From: Azorinus chamasolen
Taxonomy: Eukaryota; Mollusca; Bivalvia; Cardiida; Solecurtidae
Assembly (NCBI GenBank): GCA_963576725.1
Contig: OY755252.1
Span: 49,931,394 to 49,995,393, forward strand
Length of the DNA: 64,000 bases
Direction: 5' to 3'
Program-made: the position numbers and the translations under genes
Shown here: positions 46,340 through 56,808 of the stretch, piece after piece
Position numbering within the stretch: position 1 is the stretch's first letter
Layout of the letters: each line of letters starts with the position of its first letter
Notes under the pieces: model-generated
What the model was told of the DNA's origin: nothing
Databases searched by the model: none
Seen by the model: only the letters and a program-made list of their open reading frames with translations

Positions 46340-46625
46340 TGACAGCATAACATAACAAAACAATGACTGTGATCTCGTATGTTAACTTGCCCTGATATTG
46401 AAATGAGTCATGTAATTTGAGGTCTCATATAATATTTGTCAATATCATCAACATCATTTAGTAGCAACAATCATTGACAGCAGCATCATCAAAATAGTAA
46501 CAAACAATTTCGCTGAACTGATATCACTGTATTGTTATAAACTGATGTAACTCGATACCCCCTTCGAGCAAGTGTTGCCCTAAACAAGAATGTCCTTAAC
46601 TTTTTGTGAAATTTCAATTTACTAA
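46340..46625 (+). repeat. ~285-bp duplicated segment, copy B
   Basis: Direct repeat of copy A, 620 bp downstream. The intervening ~350 bp (45991-46339) holds no recognised gene. Confidence 0.85.
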
Positions 46626-46639
46626 TTCCTACTATTTTA

Positions 46640-47200
46640 GGAATCTCAATAATTAATAGTTACTCGGCGCTTTATCTTGATCCATACCGTTAGCTAATCC
46701 AGCCATGCATTCGATCATCGCGTGTCAAAGGTTGGTGAGTTTTCCCTAGTAACATGATAATTAACAATGCGCATATGTTCACTAAAACATTGTCGATGTA
46801 AGAAGTAGTAAAAATACAACAAATCACTGAACATTACATGACATACCTATTTACAATACAGCCAGCTTATCTCCATGTGATTCAGTAATTCTGCGTCTGA
46901 GAAGAATCGGTCAGTTTAGTTCGCCAAGATGTTTATCTCTCATTTATTTGAAAAAGTATTATCAAAGTGTCAAACGATTTGGGCCCAGGTATGATGCCGC
47001 ACTATGCGGCGTCTGATCTGGATAGAATCAGTTTGCAGTGCGGGTAGGTTTGACTGGTATCACGTGACAAAAATGTAAATGGCAGTACATAACTTGCAGT
47101 AAGCATTTCCTTCATATTAATCCGTTTGATGATGACCAACAATTTCTGACAGAAACAGCAAATTTCAATGTAAATGTATCTACAGATATCGCTCTGTTTC
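46640..47200 (+). repeat. GTTACTCGGCGCTTTAT repeat, copy 1
   Basis: Blocks in order: TTACTCGGCGCTTTATCTTGA, CACTAAAACATTGTCGATGT, GATGCCGCACTATGCGGCGTC (a hairpin) and GATGATGACCAACAATTTCTG. Copies 2-4 carry the same order. Confidence 0.8.
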
Positions 47201-47233
47201 AAAACAATTTGGATCCTGATGAGGCCCCGAGTT

Positions 47234-47758
47234 ACTCGGCGCTTTATCTTGATCCAACCACATAATAGCCCATCGTGTGTCCAGTGTTAGTGAGATTTAC
47301 CTAGTACATGTAACATGATATTTAACAATGCATATATTCACTAATGTATTGGCATAGTAAGAGAGTGTACAGAATACAGCAACACTATTACATAACAGAA
47401 ATAACACACCTATTTACTGTGGAGCCATTTCAAAACAACAACTACAACTAGTTGTAGTTGCAATTTACAAAACGGCCAGCTCAGCTCTCTGCACGCTAAG
47501 TAATGCTGCGTATGAACAGTCGCAGTCTGCTTTAAATATAGAAATAAATCTCCTCTCGTCTCTGTGATAAATAACTAAAAAAATGTCAGAGTGCCATACA
47601 GTTCGGATCCTGATGTGGTGTCGCACGTCTGATCTGGAGAACAACAGTTTACAGTACGGGAACGTTTGACTGATATCATGTGACAAAAATGTAAATGACA
47701 GTACATGATTTGCAGTAAGTACTCCTTTCATACTTATCCGTTTGATAATGACCAACAC
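47234..47758 (+). repeat. GTTACTCGGCGCTTTAT repeat, copy 2 (left part, split by insertion)
   Basis: Same order of blocks as copy 1. It contains a perfect 22-bp palindrome at 47439-47460 centred on CTAG. It is cut at GACCAACAC (47758) by the 3335-bp TIR element and resumes at 51094 with AACACTTTC and AAATTGTCGATCTTTAG. Confidence 0.8.
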
Positions 47759-48171
47759 CACTGTATATCAACAACTCCGGAAATAGCTAGGTAAAACTAC
47801 TAAGCGAAGCGAAGAAAGTGATAAAACTGACCAACACCATGTAGGACAATCCCTTGTCATTTTAACTCTCATTATCTTAAACATCATAGATAAAGCACTA
47901 CCGGGTCCATGAATCATTGATTACTTCACTCAGAGTTTAAACTCTTGCATAAGTTGGCAATATCAGAATATTTAACCTGTAAAATGCTTCCCTAGTAGCG
48001 AGGAAAAGTCTACGCAACTTGATATTTGGGTCTTATTTAAGGAAACTTGTATTTGTATATTCATGAATTAACTGCCGAATCGAAGCATATGATTGTTTTG
48101 TTTTGTGTACCAAAAATTGTATCTTTCCATACATTGTGTGAGAAGATATCACAAAATTCATATGTAGGAAT

Positions 48172-48242
48172 GTGTACGGCGAATAGTTGTTACGGTGTAC
48201 GGCGAATAGCGTTTCTGGTGATTTTTAGTGTACGGCGAATAG
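48172..48242 (+). repeat. Left subterminal motifs, three GTGTACGGCGAATAG
   Basis: Exact 15-bp copies at 48172-48186, 48195-48209 and 48228-48242. Possible transposase-binding sites of the surrounding TIR element. Confidence 0.7.
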
Positions 48243-48299
48243 CTTCAACAGTTTTCGAAAGAAAATGCTTTTAATAAGGGTGGTATCTTAATCGACAGT

Positions 48300-49383
48300 G
48301 TCGAACAAGGACCCGTGAGTTAAATTACATTAATAGGCTACTTAACAATTTATGAATATTGCTTTAGAGTTGGTCAAAGTTCTACTCTTAAGTGTAATAC
48401 TTGTAGATTTTCATGAGTACGTTTCCTGCTTTATGACATCCATCCGAAAGCAAATAGAGCAGAGAAATGAATCCGGTCCTACTATGTTTGCAAAGGCTTA
48501 GATGTGTGTTTCTATACAGAAAAGGTTTGAGGTTTGTTTCTGGCAAAAAATATCGTAGAACCTGTCTTAACCGACCATCAAAAAGGTCCAATTATGGGTC
48601 TGTAAGGCAGGTGGTAGAGTAATACAGGCTACAATTAATACAGAATGTTCCTATGAGCTTTCTGCACTACTTTTGCCTTGTATTAAGTAAACTCCTGCTT
48701 TTAAGACTCATGTGTTCAATATATGTATGTATATACAGTTACTTTTCATCGTATTAACCCCTTTCTACTAAAGAAATTTAATACGAATTATTTAACCCTT
48801 TACCTGTTCAATCTGGTTTGGATCTACTCAGGTTGCAAATGCGTAAAAATTAGTTTATATGAAGAAAAACATTAATGATTTAATGAAGATTTCTGTAACT
48901 AGGGTTTCTCTAGAGAAAATATACTCATCGGGTGTGGGGAGCGAACTCGAGACTGCTGCACGATAAAAGCCGGATTGCATAGCAATGCTGTACAAGTGTT
49001 GATACAGGTCAGCTACAGCCTGTGGCTTACGAGGGCTGATTGATAAGTCGAGAGTTTTGTATTGAAGGAGTTAAGCAGGGATGTCCTTTTTCTGCCCTAC
49101 TATTCCCTGACTATTTAAGGCAGATGTCATGTGGTCAGTTTATGCCAAAGAGGTAGCACTCTCTCAAGTCAACAAGGTTCTTGATTGGTGTGTGCGTGAG
49201 TGTGTGTGCGAGTGTGCGTGTGTGTGGGTGGGAGGGTGTATTAAAATACTGATTTTTTTCTCAAATCATTGTTTACGCAGTGGATTCTCTCATTGCAATT
49301 ACATGTAATATAGCAGACTTTCTTGTTTAGACCAAACACCAGTCTTTTCAAATACAAAGTGATTAATAAACTAATTCTTCATT
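48300..49383. other. Interior of the TIR element, no gene seen
   Basis: Contains AACCCTTTACC-type bivalve repeat sequence near 48793 and a TG/GTGCG tract at 49189-49232. Short ORFs only. Confidence 0.5.
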
Positions 49384-49543
49384 TAAGAAATGAATGATGT
49401 GCTTCCGGTGTTCAAGAGGTTATGCAACGCATAGCTTTACGAGCAAAGTTAGTGAAGCCCGAAGGGCTTCACGTGAATCTTTGCTCGTAAAGATATGCGT
49501 TGCATAACCTCATGAACACCAGGAGCACGTCATTCATTTCTTA
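49384..49543. repeat. 160-bp near-perfect hairpin
   Basis: Arms of about 72 bp run from AAGAAATGAATGA to a centre at GTGAAGCCCGAAGGGCTTCAC and back to TCATTCATTTCTT. They include GGTTATGCAACGCAT and TTTACGAGCAAAG and their inverses. Probably a small foldback MITE nested in the TIR element. Confidence 0.85.
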
Positions 49544-50580
49544 TATTTATATTCCATTGTATATCTTATATTTCAATGGATCCGGTATTGAAATGAACGT
49601 TCATTGGAAATTGCAACTTTCTTTTTAGAATAATGTTATATAAGGACGTTGCAGGGCGAATGTAAATATTCATACATATAGCTTGTGCAACAGTAATCAA
49701 AACTAACCTAGAAATTCACTTACACATCTTTAAGGAGCGAAGCTGAATCCAAATATAGTTTAAGCACCGTGGCTATAGAACTGAGTGGTTTCAAAAAGTG
49801 ACTTTTACAGAGGCGTCAATAGGAGGAGTGGGTTAAATCTTACATGACAAGACAGAACGTTTATCAAAGTCTATCCCTACTTGGCCTTCGAGTTTTGTTC
49901 CATTTTGGCCATACTAGTTACTGTTTTCACCTATCATTGATGTTACACACGTGCGTAAATGAGTGTCGCTAGTTACGCCCCTGTCTTTAGAAATTGGCTT
50001 GTAGTCTTCGCGGCTGACGTTGAAATGTTTGATCCACTGCAAGCGCACTTCTTCACTGCGAGAAATGGTGTGCAGTTTGTAAGGCTCCCAACACGGGCAG
50101 TTTTTATGCATATTTTTTCTCCTTACCGTTGCACCATTTATAAAGTTTCTTTTGATTGTTATTGCAACAAAAAGCAGCATATCACTTCCCTGAACTACTT
50201 TCGTATGGCATTATAACTTATTATTCTATACAAATTCCTAAAATATCGGTCATAAAACAAATCCATACAATCTAAATTCTTTATTTATCAGCAACACTTA
50301 ACAGTACCGTAATGACGGAGAGTATTCATGAGCAATTTATTATGTAATCATTGTTATGTGCAGATCCGTCAAAACCGAAAGAAGTACAATAGTAGATGTG
50401 GATACTCTGCCATTTGTGTCTTCTAAAAGTTTCCTCATTTGCTATTGCAAAACCTACATTTTAATTCTAGATCAATACATTTTCATGATAGACATGAGGT
50501 GTCAGTTTATTTTCCTCGCACTAACCTTAGGGAACGACTATAAATAATTGTTAGCCGTAAAATGCCACACACCACGCAAG
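49544..50580. other. Interior of the TIR element; weak minus-strand ORF
   Basis: The minus-strand ORF at 49914-50180 includes HKNCPCWEPYKLHTISRSEE and RLQWIKHFNVSRED, which resemble the middle of a THAP-type DNA-binding domain but lack its full C2CH pattern. The rest has no recognised feature. Confidence 0.3.
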
Positions 50581-50619
50581 CTATTTGCCGAGAAGTCTTC
50601 ATAACAGTAAAATATATTA

Positions 50620-50690
50620 CTATTCGTCGTACACATAGGAAGCTATTCGCCGTACAATATTCATACCACATTTATCTATTCGCCGTACAC
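50620..50690 (-). repeat. Right subterminal motifs, inverted
   Basis: CTATTCGTCGTACAC (50620-50634), CTATTCGCCGTACA (50643-50656) and CTATTCGCCGTACAC (50676-50690). A weaker fourth starts at 50581. Their distance from the right end mirrors that of the left set. Confidence 0.7.
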
Positions 50691-51093
50691 ACACCTTGTT
50701 TTTCTTTTATCAAATTCAAAGCCAATTTCGATCGTATTCTGCAATCAACGCTGGCATAAGAGTGTATTAGCTGTGTGATGGACAAGGAATATGTGAAATC
50801 GTGTGTCGGAGGATTAGAAAAGCGATTGCGAACACGTTTTTGACCTCTTCGCTGCTATCTCGGTTGTACTAATCCGAGAATAATGCACCCAAAATGATTT
50901 ACATACGTGAATTTGAATTGATCAGAAACCATGTAACCATTGGTTGATCTATCTACCAGTAGTTTCAAACATTGCAATGCTAGAATATGTCATAATCTAT
51001 AGAAACATGTCGAATATCTAAATCACAGTCAATGAACTTTCGCTTTACTTAGTAGTTTTACCTAGCTATTTCCGGAGTTGTTGACAGACAGTG

Positions 51094-51230
51094 AACACTT
51101 TCTAACAAAAATTGTCGATCTTTAGTAATGTCAATAGTTTAAAGCTTTACAAAAATAGCAAACTTCAATGTAAATGTACCCACAAAAAGCGATCTCTTTA
51201 AAAACAAATGGATCCTGATAAGACTCACAG
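51094..51230 (+). repeat. GTTACTCGGCGCTTTAT repeat, copy 2 (right part)
   Basis: Continues copy 2 after the insertion, with AACACTTTC, AAATTGTCGATCTTTAG and AATGTAAATGTACCCACA blocks. Confidence 0.75.
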
Positions 51231-51680
51231 TTACTCGGCGCTTTATGTTGGTCCATAAGTTTAGCAATATTATCATATCATATATTAGCCCATTGTGTGT
51301 TCAATGTTAGCGAGATTTTCCCTAGTACATGTAACATAATATTTAACAATACAGTATTCACTAATATATTGTCATAGTAAGAGATTGTACAGAATACAGC
51401 AAAACCATATTACATATCAGACATATAAAGGCAGTTTGCAATACAGAAAGGCTTGACTGGTATCCCGTGCCATGAATGTAAATGACAGTACATGATTTGC
51501 AGTAAGTATTCCTTTCATACTAATCCGTTTGATAATGACCGACAATTTCAGACACAAATTGTCGATCTTTAGCAATGCCATCAATTAAAGACTTTACAAA
51601 AATAGCAAATTTCAATGTAAATGTATCCACAGAAAGCGATCTATTTTAAAACAAATGGACCCTGATAGGACCCACAGTTA
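51231..51680 (+). repeat. GTTACTCGGCGCTTTAT repeat, copy 3
   Basis: Shortened relative to copy 2. It jumps from the CATATTACATATCAGAC block to AAAGGCAGTTTGCAATAC and lacks the palindrome segment. It contains the uninterrupted GATAATGACCGACAATTTCAG that corresponds to the insertion site of the TIR element. Confidence 0.8.
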
Positions 51681-52200
51681 CTCGGCGCTTTTTGTTGGTC
51701 CATAATTTTAGCTATTCCAATCACATAATAGCCCATCGTGTGTCCAATGTCAACGAGATTTCGTTAGCACATGTACGTGAAACATGTTATTTAACAATGC
51801 ATGTCTATGTATTCACTAATATATTGTCATAGTAAGAGATTGTACAAAATACAGCGGAGCCCTATTACATATCAGACATAATACACCTATTTACAGTTTG
51901 CCCGTTTCAAAACCACAACTACAACTAGTTGTAATTGTTGCTGTAATTTACAAAACGGCCAGCTCAGCTCTCTGCACGCTAAGTATAATGCTGCGTATGA
52001 ACAATCGCAGTCAGCTTTAGATATTAATAAATTTCCCCTCGTGTCTATGATAGAATAGTGAGTGTCAAACAGTCCTGATGTGACGTCGCACCATGTGGCA
52101 TCTGATCTGGATAAAGGCAGTTTGCAGTACGGGAAGGTTTCTACTGTTATCACGTGGCAGAAATGTAAATGACAGTACATACTTTGCAATACGTTTCGTT
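51681..52200 (+). repeat. GTTACTCGGCGCTTTAT repeat, copy 4
   Basis: Has the palindrome segment (51916-51937, one mismatch), the AAAACGGCCAGCTCAGCTCT block and the GATGTGACGTCGCACCATGTGG hairpin region. Confidence 0.8.
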
Positions 52201-52866
52201 TCTCTACCAGTCCGTTTAACCCATTCCCTCATATTGAAATATGTGTGATGATGAAATGTAACTTGCGTCACGGAATAACTGTTGATTTATCAGCGTCAAT
52301 GTTCTTTAACAATTTTAGACACCATTCGTAAATATTTCCGTGACTGAAATCGGTACCGCCGAGTAGTAAATCCAGTGAGAAATAAACTTTTCAATGGGAA
52401 ATATTTATGATTACACGGTGAATATGCAGTCACGAATTTCATTCACGCCCGCGACTGAGACAGAATGGTACGTTGCTATGGAACTACATCAGTTGTGAAG
52501 AGAATCTACGGATTTTGTAGCTGCGAAGCTCGTAAGACACTTTCGTATGAACGTTTTAGTTAAACGCTAGTAGCTTTATTTCTCACAAACTTCGTAAGAG
52601 AAATTCTTTAGCCTACAAACGTTGGAAATTACGAAGTTTAGTCAAACGGCCGCCATATGCCATAACTTCCGTTGCTATTTATGGAACAGAAAAACCTGAT
52701 TCACATGACAACCGGATCAGAAAATTCTTAAGTGATTTTTAATTTGAAGAAATGTTTTAGCTAAAATTTTCTTAAGAAGCTTTTGGAATACAAACCTATC
52801 TTTAAGATTTTTTTTATCTTAGCTAAGGAAAAAAAAGATTTTTCTTATCTTAAGTGAGAACTTAAG
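52201..52866. other. No gene; CTTAAGA-rich repeat remnants
   Basis: Near 52500-52640 and 52718-52868, short inverted pieces (ACTTCGTAAGAGAAATTC, CTTAAGAAGC, ATCTTAAGTGAGAACTTAAG) suggest decayed MITEs ending AATACGGCC, next to the hydrolase-like fragment. Confidence 0.4.
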
Positions 52867-53345
52867 ATGCTACTGGAATACGGCCTCTGCACATGTGGTG
52901 CGTCTCGTAGTGACATTCGTTCATTCAAGCAACATTTTGATGATACTTTTGGCGGCGAGTTTCAACAACTCTATAAACCGTCAGTTGTGATACAAATAGG
53001 TGAAAATGACACTGACTTTCAAACAGATTCTCTGATAATTGCTAGTACCTTGGAAGAGATAACAGTGCTGCTGAAAACATAAAAATGACTAGCGTAATGG
53101 TTTGCGAGTTGCTTGTACGAGATAAGACAACGTTATTACCATGAATCTATGAAACAAGACAGCAACAGACACATTAATGAAGGGGTAAACTTTTGGAAAC
53201 ATTGCCGGATTTTCGATGCTGAAACCATTATCTTTGAGGCAGATGGAGTCCACCTAAACCGCCTGTGGTCAACAAAGGTCCCGCCGATCCATAAGATATG
53301 ATATCATTACTGCTGTACAGCGCCTTCAAAAGCTGTCGGATATTT
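52867..53345 (+). pseudogene. SGNH/GDSL-hydrolase-like fragment, frameshifted
   Basis: Read across three frames: VVIQIGENDTD (G-x-N-D, block III of SGNH hydrolases), VMVCELLVRDK, then YEIRQRYYHESMK, GVNFWKHCRIFDAE and FEADGVHLN (D-x-x-H, block V with the catalytic Asp and His). A further in-register piece, YDIITAVQRLQKL, follows in another frame. The catalytic Ser block is not seen. Stops and frame changes show it is dead. Similar hydrolase-like ORFs recur in mollusc genomes, probably through mobile elements, but that origin is inference. Confidence 0.55.
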
Positions 53346-53501
53346 AGATCATAGATGAGTATTATTTTGCAAGTAAATTGTAACCAGACCCCCAGGTTCA
53401 ATGTTTTCTGTAAATGGAAACATTAATCGGCTTTCCGGAGAATTATCCTTTTCATTTTTATTTCATTTATAATAAAATTCATACCAGTGTTTTATCGTGT
53501 A

Positions 53502-54183
53502 TTCTAACACACCTCGCGCACACATCTACATAAACAAAGAAGGGACGTATCTATGTTTGAATTCTCAATAAAACACCGCACGCGCTGTAACGTTGTAACG
53601 TGACGTAATATGGCTTCGAAAATTCGTACGACAAGAAACGTAGTGCCGTTGTGGCGGTGCAAATTATAGTTAAATTGAAGTGTTAGAATCGAAATAATAA
53701 ATTTATACCAGTGTTTTATCGTGCAATCGAACACGGGTGGTCGTTGAGATGCTTATAATTAAATTACTCGGCCTATCGGCCTCGTAATTTAATTACTACA
53801 TGTACGCATCTCAACTCCTACCAGTGTTCGATTGCACGATAAAACACTGGTATGAATTTATTATTTCTTAAATCGAACACTGGTAGGAGTTGAGATGCGT
53901 AGTAATTAAATCACGAGGCCGAAAGGCCGAGTGATTTAATTATAAGCATCTAAACGACTACCCGTGTTCGATTACACGATAAAACACTGGTATAAATTTA
54001 TTATTTCGATTCTAACACTTCAATTTAACTATAATTTGCACCACCACAACGGCACTACGTTTCTTGTCGTACGAATTTTCGAAGCCATATTACGTCACGT
54101 TAAGCCGTTCAAACATTTCATTTCAAACCGTTCAATTCAAACATAGATTGTTTAGGTAGATGTGTGCGCGAGGTGTGTTAGAA
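53502..54183. mobile_element. Foldback element, 682 bp
   Basis: Ends read TTCTAACACACCTCGCGCAC and its inverse. The arms, with gaps, share ACGTGACGTAATATGGCTTCG, CGTACGACAAGAAACGTAGT and AAATTATAGTTAAATTGAAG. The middle holds two nested hairpins with cores GGCCTATCGGCC and GGCCGAAAGGCC, and repeated ACCAGTGTTTTATCGTG motifs, one of which also lies just outside the left end (53483). There is no clear target duplication and no ORF of note. Confidence 0.8.
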
Positions 54184-54640
54184 ATATTGTTCAATGACTT
54201 AAAATCAATGATGTTTGGGGTTTTATGTAACATTAAATTTAACCCTTTCCTAGCATTTATCTATAGATCTCTATATATTCATAACTAATGTTGACGCACC
54301 TACTCTCGAACTCCACCTGCTTTCGAAACTTTCAATGTTTTGTGCTTTTTGTGCATGCACAAGTGCTCACTACATCGCTATTTTTCATGTGTACCGATGC
54401 TTTGTTTGTAAACAACACCTTCGTAGCTTTAGAATGAAACATGCGTCATAAACAGGTAATTAGAGTCTACTTTTCCTTCAGCTATATGCTAAACATTGAT
54501 TTCGAAAGACGGTAAGACCACGCTACAGTCTAACCTATATATCAATATGCACTATATAGTTAACAATAAAATTCTGCTAGCAGATGACTCTGTTGATTTC
54601 ACTTTTACCAAAAGCTCTGTAGTCTTACTTTATTAATCAT
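54184..54640. other. No gene seen
   Basis: No recognised element. Confidence 0.5.
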
Positions 54641-55124
54641 AATATATATTTCTGCGAGCCTTTTGAGCTTTAGCGCAGGCCAGTTGAGAAATCTGGATTA
54701 TTATTATATTCTGCGAGCAATAATGCTTTAGCGCAGACTTATTTATTTTTATTGTGTTTTATTTGTAGAAGCCATGACACATACATGTATTTGAAATATA
54801 AATATATGTGGGCTTTTGAGCTTTATCACAGGTCAAGTTGTGTAATCTGGATTATATATTCTGCGAGTAATAATGCTTTAGCACAGACTTATTTATTTTT
54901 TATTATTTTGTTTTATTTGTGGCAGTCATGCTGCATATATGTATTTTCAAAACATATATTTCTGCGAGCCTTTTGAGCTTTAGCGCCAGTTGAGAAATCT
55001 TAATTAGTATTATATTCTGCGAGCAATAATGCTTCAGCGCAGACTTATTTATTTTTATTATTTTGTTTTATTTCCTGAAGCCATGACACATATATACATT
55101 TTTAAATATAAATATATGTGGGCT
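54641..55124 (+). repeat. CTGCGAGC...TTAGCGCAG hairpin repeats, left part
   Basis: Alternating blocks CTGCGAGCCTTTTGAGCTTT-AGCGCAG and CTGCGAGCAATAATGCTTTA-GCGCAG, each a small hairpin, with TTATTTATTTTTATT and CATGACACATA spacers. Three or more rounds, about 180-200 bp each. Confidence 0.85.
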
Positions 55125-55130
55125 ATTGAG

Positions 55131-55895
55131 TACGGAAGCTTATACTGACCCCCTTATATATACAATAAATGTGTAAAAATACCACATAGTTTTATGATAT
55201 TAAACTCCTTTAAAACAATATTGTTATGTGTTGGGTATAACATAACACGTAATTGTTTTCTTTATTATATTCCGTCTTTAAAATTAATTAGTTCGTTTTT
55301 ATTGAAATATATAAAAATAACTCGGGTTTTCTCATAAAATCAACACTATTTATTTAATATAGACTCACTCACTTCGATCTAGTATATGTTGCTTTAGATA
55401 TGGCGGTGTTTCACCAAACTTTCATCATTTTGAAGTCACGGTTTAGTTATGATTTTATAAATGTTTCAAATATAGTGTCAACAGTTTCAAAGGGATATAT
55501 GTTGTCAATATGTATTCAACAATATAGTAATTTATTATATGAAATACTTACTTAAGTAGTATATAAAATGAATTTATAAGTTTACTATAACTTAAAAACT
55601 TACAAAAATATATGTGTTGTAAGATATAAATTTTCTACTGTTTACAATTTTATATATTAATGCCTATTTATAATTGACAAACATTATTTACATAAATATT
55701 ATTTTCATATAACTGCTCAGAAAAACAATAACTTATATATATTGTAGATATATAAAATCATAAATTTCGATAAAGATAAATATTAATTATGATATAACTA
55801 CACATAAAACATCACCTTATATATATCAATGATATATAACTCTTTAAAATTTTAGCCATATTATAACATATAAGGGGGTCCGTATAAGCTCCGTA
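55131..55895. mobile_element. 765-bp AT-rich MITE, 6-bp duplication ATTGAG
   Basis: The left end reads TACGGAAGCTTATACTGACC and the inverted right end reads TACGGAGCTTATACGGACC, then CCCTTATAT on both. ATTGAG flanks at 55125-55130 and 55896-55901. Joining the flanks restores GGGCTATTGAGCTTTAGCAC, which matches the uninterrupted paralogue at about 54810-54830 (GGGCTTTTGAGCTTTATCAC). No ORF. Superfamily not assigned; a 6-bp duplication is uncommon (reported for IS3EU and Dada types). Confidence 0.85.
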
Positions 55896-55901
55896 ATTGA
55901 G

Positions 55902-56220
55902 CTTTAGCACAGGTCAAGTTGTGTAATTTGGATTATATATTCATATAAGCGCAGGCATGCTTATTTCTATTTTAATGTTTTATTTGTGGCGGTCATGTCG
56001 CTTACATGTATTTTCAAATATAAATATCTGCGAGCTTTTTCAGCTTTAGCGCAGGCTAAGTTGAGAAATTTGTTTTACATATTCTGCGAGCATTTATGCT
56101 TTAGCGCAGATTTATTCATTTATATTATGTTTGTGTTATTGTGTGGCAATCAAGCCGCATATATGCATGTTCAGATGTAGATAGATGCGAGCTTTTGAAA
56201 TTTAGCGCTGGTCAGGTTGA
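55902..56220 (+). repeat. CTGCGAGC...TTAGCGCAG hairpin repeats, right part
   Basis: Continues the repeat after the MITE with the same blocks, more diverged toward the right end. Confidence 0.8.
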
Positions 56221-56501
56221 GTAATTTGTATTTTTATAATATTTTGCCAGCTGACGGTTAACGTGGTGGAACTCAGCAAGATGTTACAGGGAGGCAGGCA
56301 GCAGATCATGCTACATGCGTTCAGTCACTGCAAACAACGCTGGGAACTAACTGCTGTCGATCACAACTTATTAAGTGTTGCAGGTAACAACAACCCTGGG
56401 TGCAAAATTTCATTGTCCTTTCAGTCTTCAAAGGCAGTCCCATTCCATTCCTCAGTCAGTCTTAAGATCAAAGAAAACAAGAGCACCGCGAGACGGGGCA
56501 A

Positions 56502-56808
56502 TATACGCCCGAAGGCTGTTCTATAAAATTATGTTGAAAAATAAAGGAGGAGTTAGTTGCACAAGAAAGTGCTACCCGAAACTATCAAAGGGCAATAACT
56601 CCAGAATGAAAAATGATATGAGAGTTATCTCACTGATATGCACAACTACACATCAGTATCTATCATTCCTGAAAGTTTGAAGAAATTATGTTGAAAAATA
56701 AAGGAGGAGTTAGTTGCACAAGAAATTGCTAACGGACGGACGGACAGACGGACAGACGGACGGACGGACGACATGCGCCATACCATAATACGTCCCTTCG
56801 GGCGTATA
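56502..56808. mobile_element. TATACGCCCGAAGG-ended element with (GACG)n tract
   Basis: TATACGCCCGAAGG at 56502-56515 and its exact inverse at 56795-56808. Inside are two copies of AATAAAGGAGGAGTTAGTTG (56540, 56699) and a GGACGGACAGACG microsatellite (56733-56770). Same style of ends as the element at 35989-37881. The 280 bp before it hold no recognised gene. Confidence 0.75.

Larger units (their letters stand above)
47759..51093. mobile_element. 3335-bp TIR element, CAC termini, 5-bp target duplication
   Basis: Both ends start CACTGT. The first 46 bp are inverted copies with two mismatches, including CAACAACTCCGGAAATAGCT. AACAC at 47754-47758 and 51094-51098 is the target duplication. Removing the element restores a repeat that matches its paralogue near 51537-51570. 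Three GTGTACGGCGAATAG motifs lie about 413-483 bp inside the left end, and three inverted ones lie 403-473 bp inside the right end. No transposase is recognised. Inside are a 160-bp hairpin (49384), a TG tract (49189-49232) and a weak 88-codon minus-strand ORF (49914-50180). CAC ends with a 5-bp duplication are features of Transib and RAG-like transposons. CACTG also fits CMC elements, which have shorter duplications. Confidence 0.8.

Noticed and set aside
48895..49020. tRNA-like B-box context (GAGCGAACTCGAGACTGC)
   Set aside because: No matching A box or cloverleaf could be drawn.
49028..49056. TACGAGGGCTGATTGATAAG, like a mariner terminal repeat
   Set aside because: No partner end, TA duplication or transposase found, and one short match is not enough.
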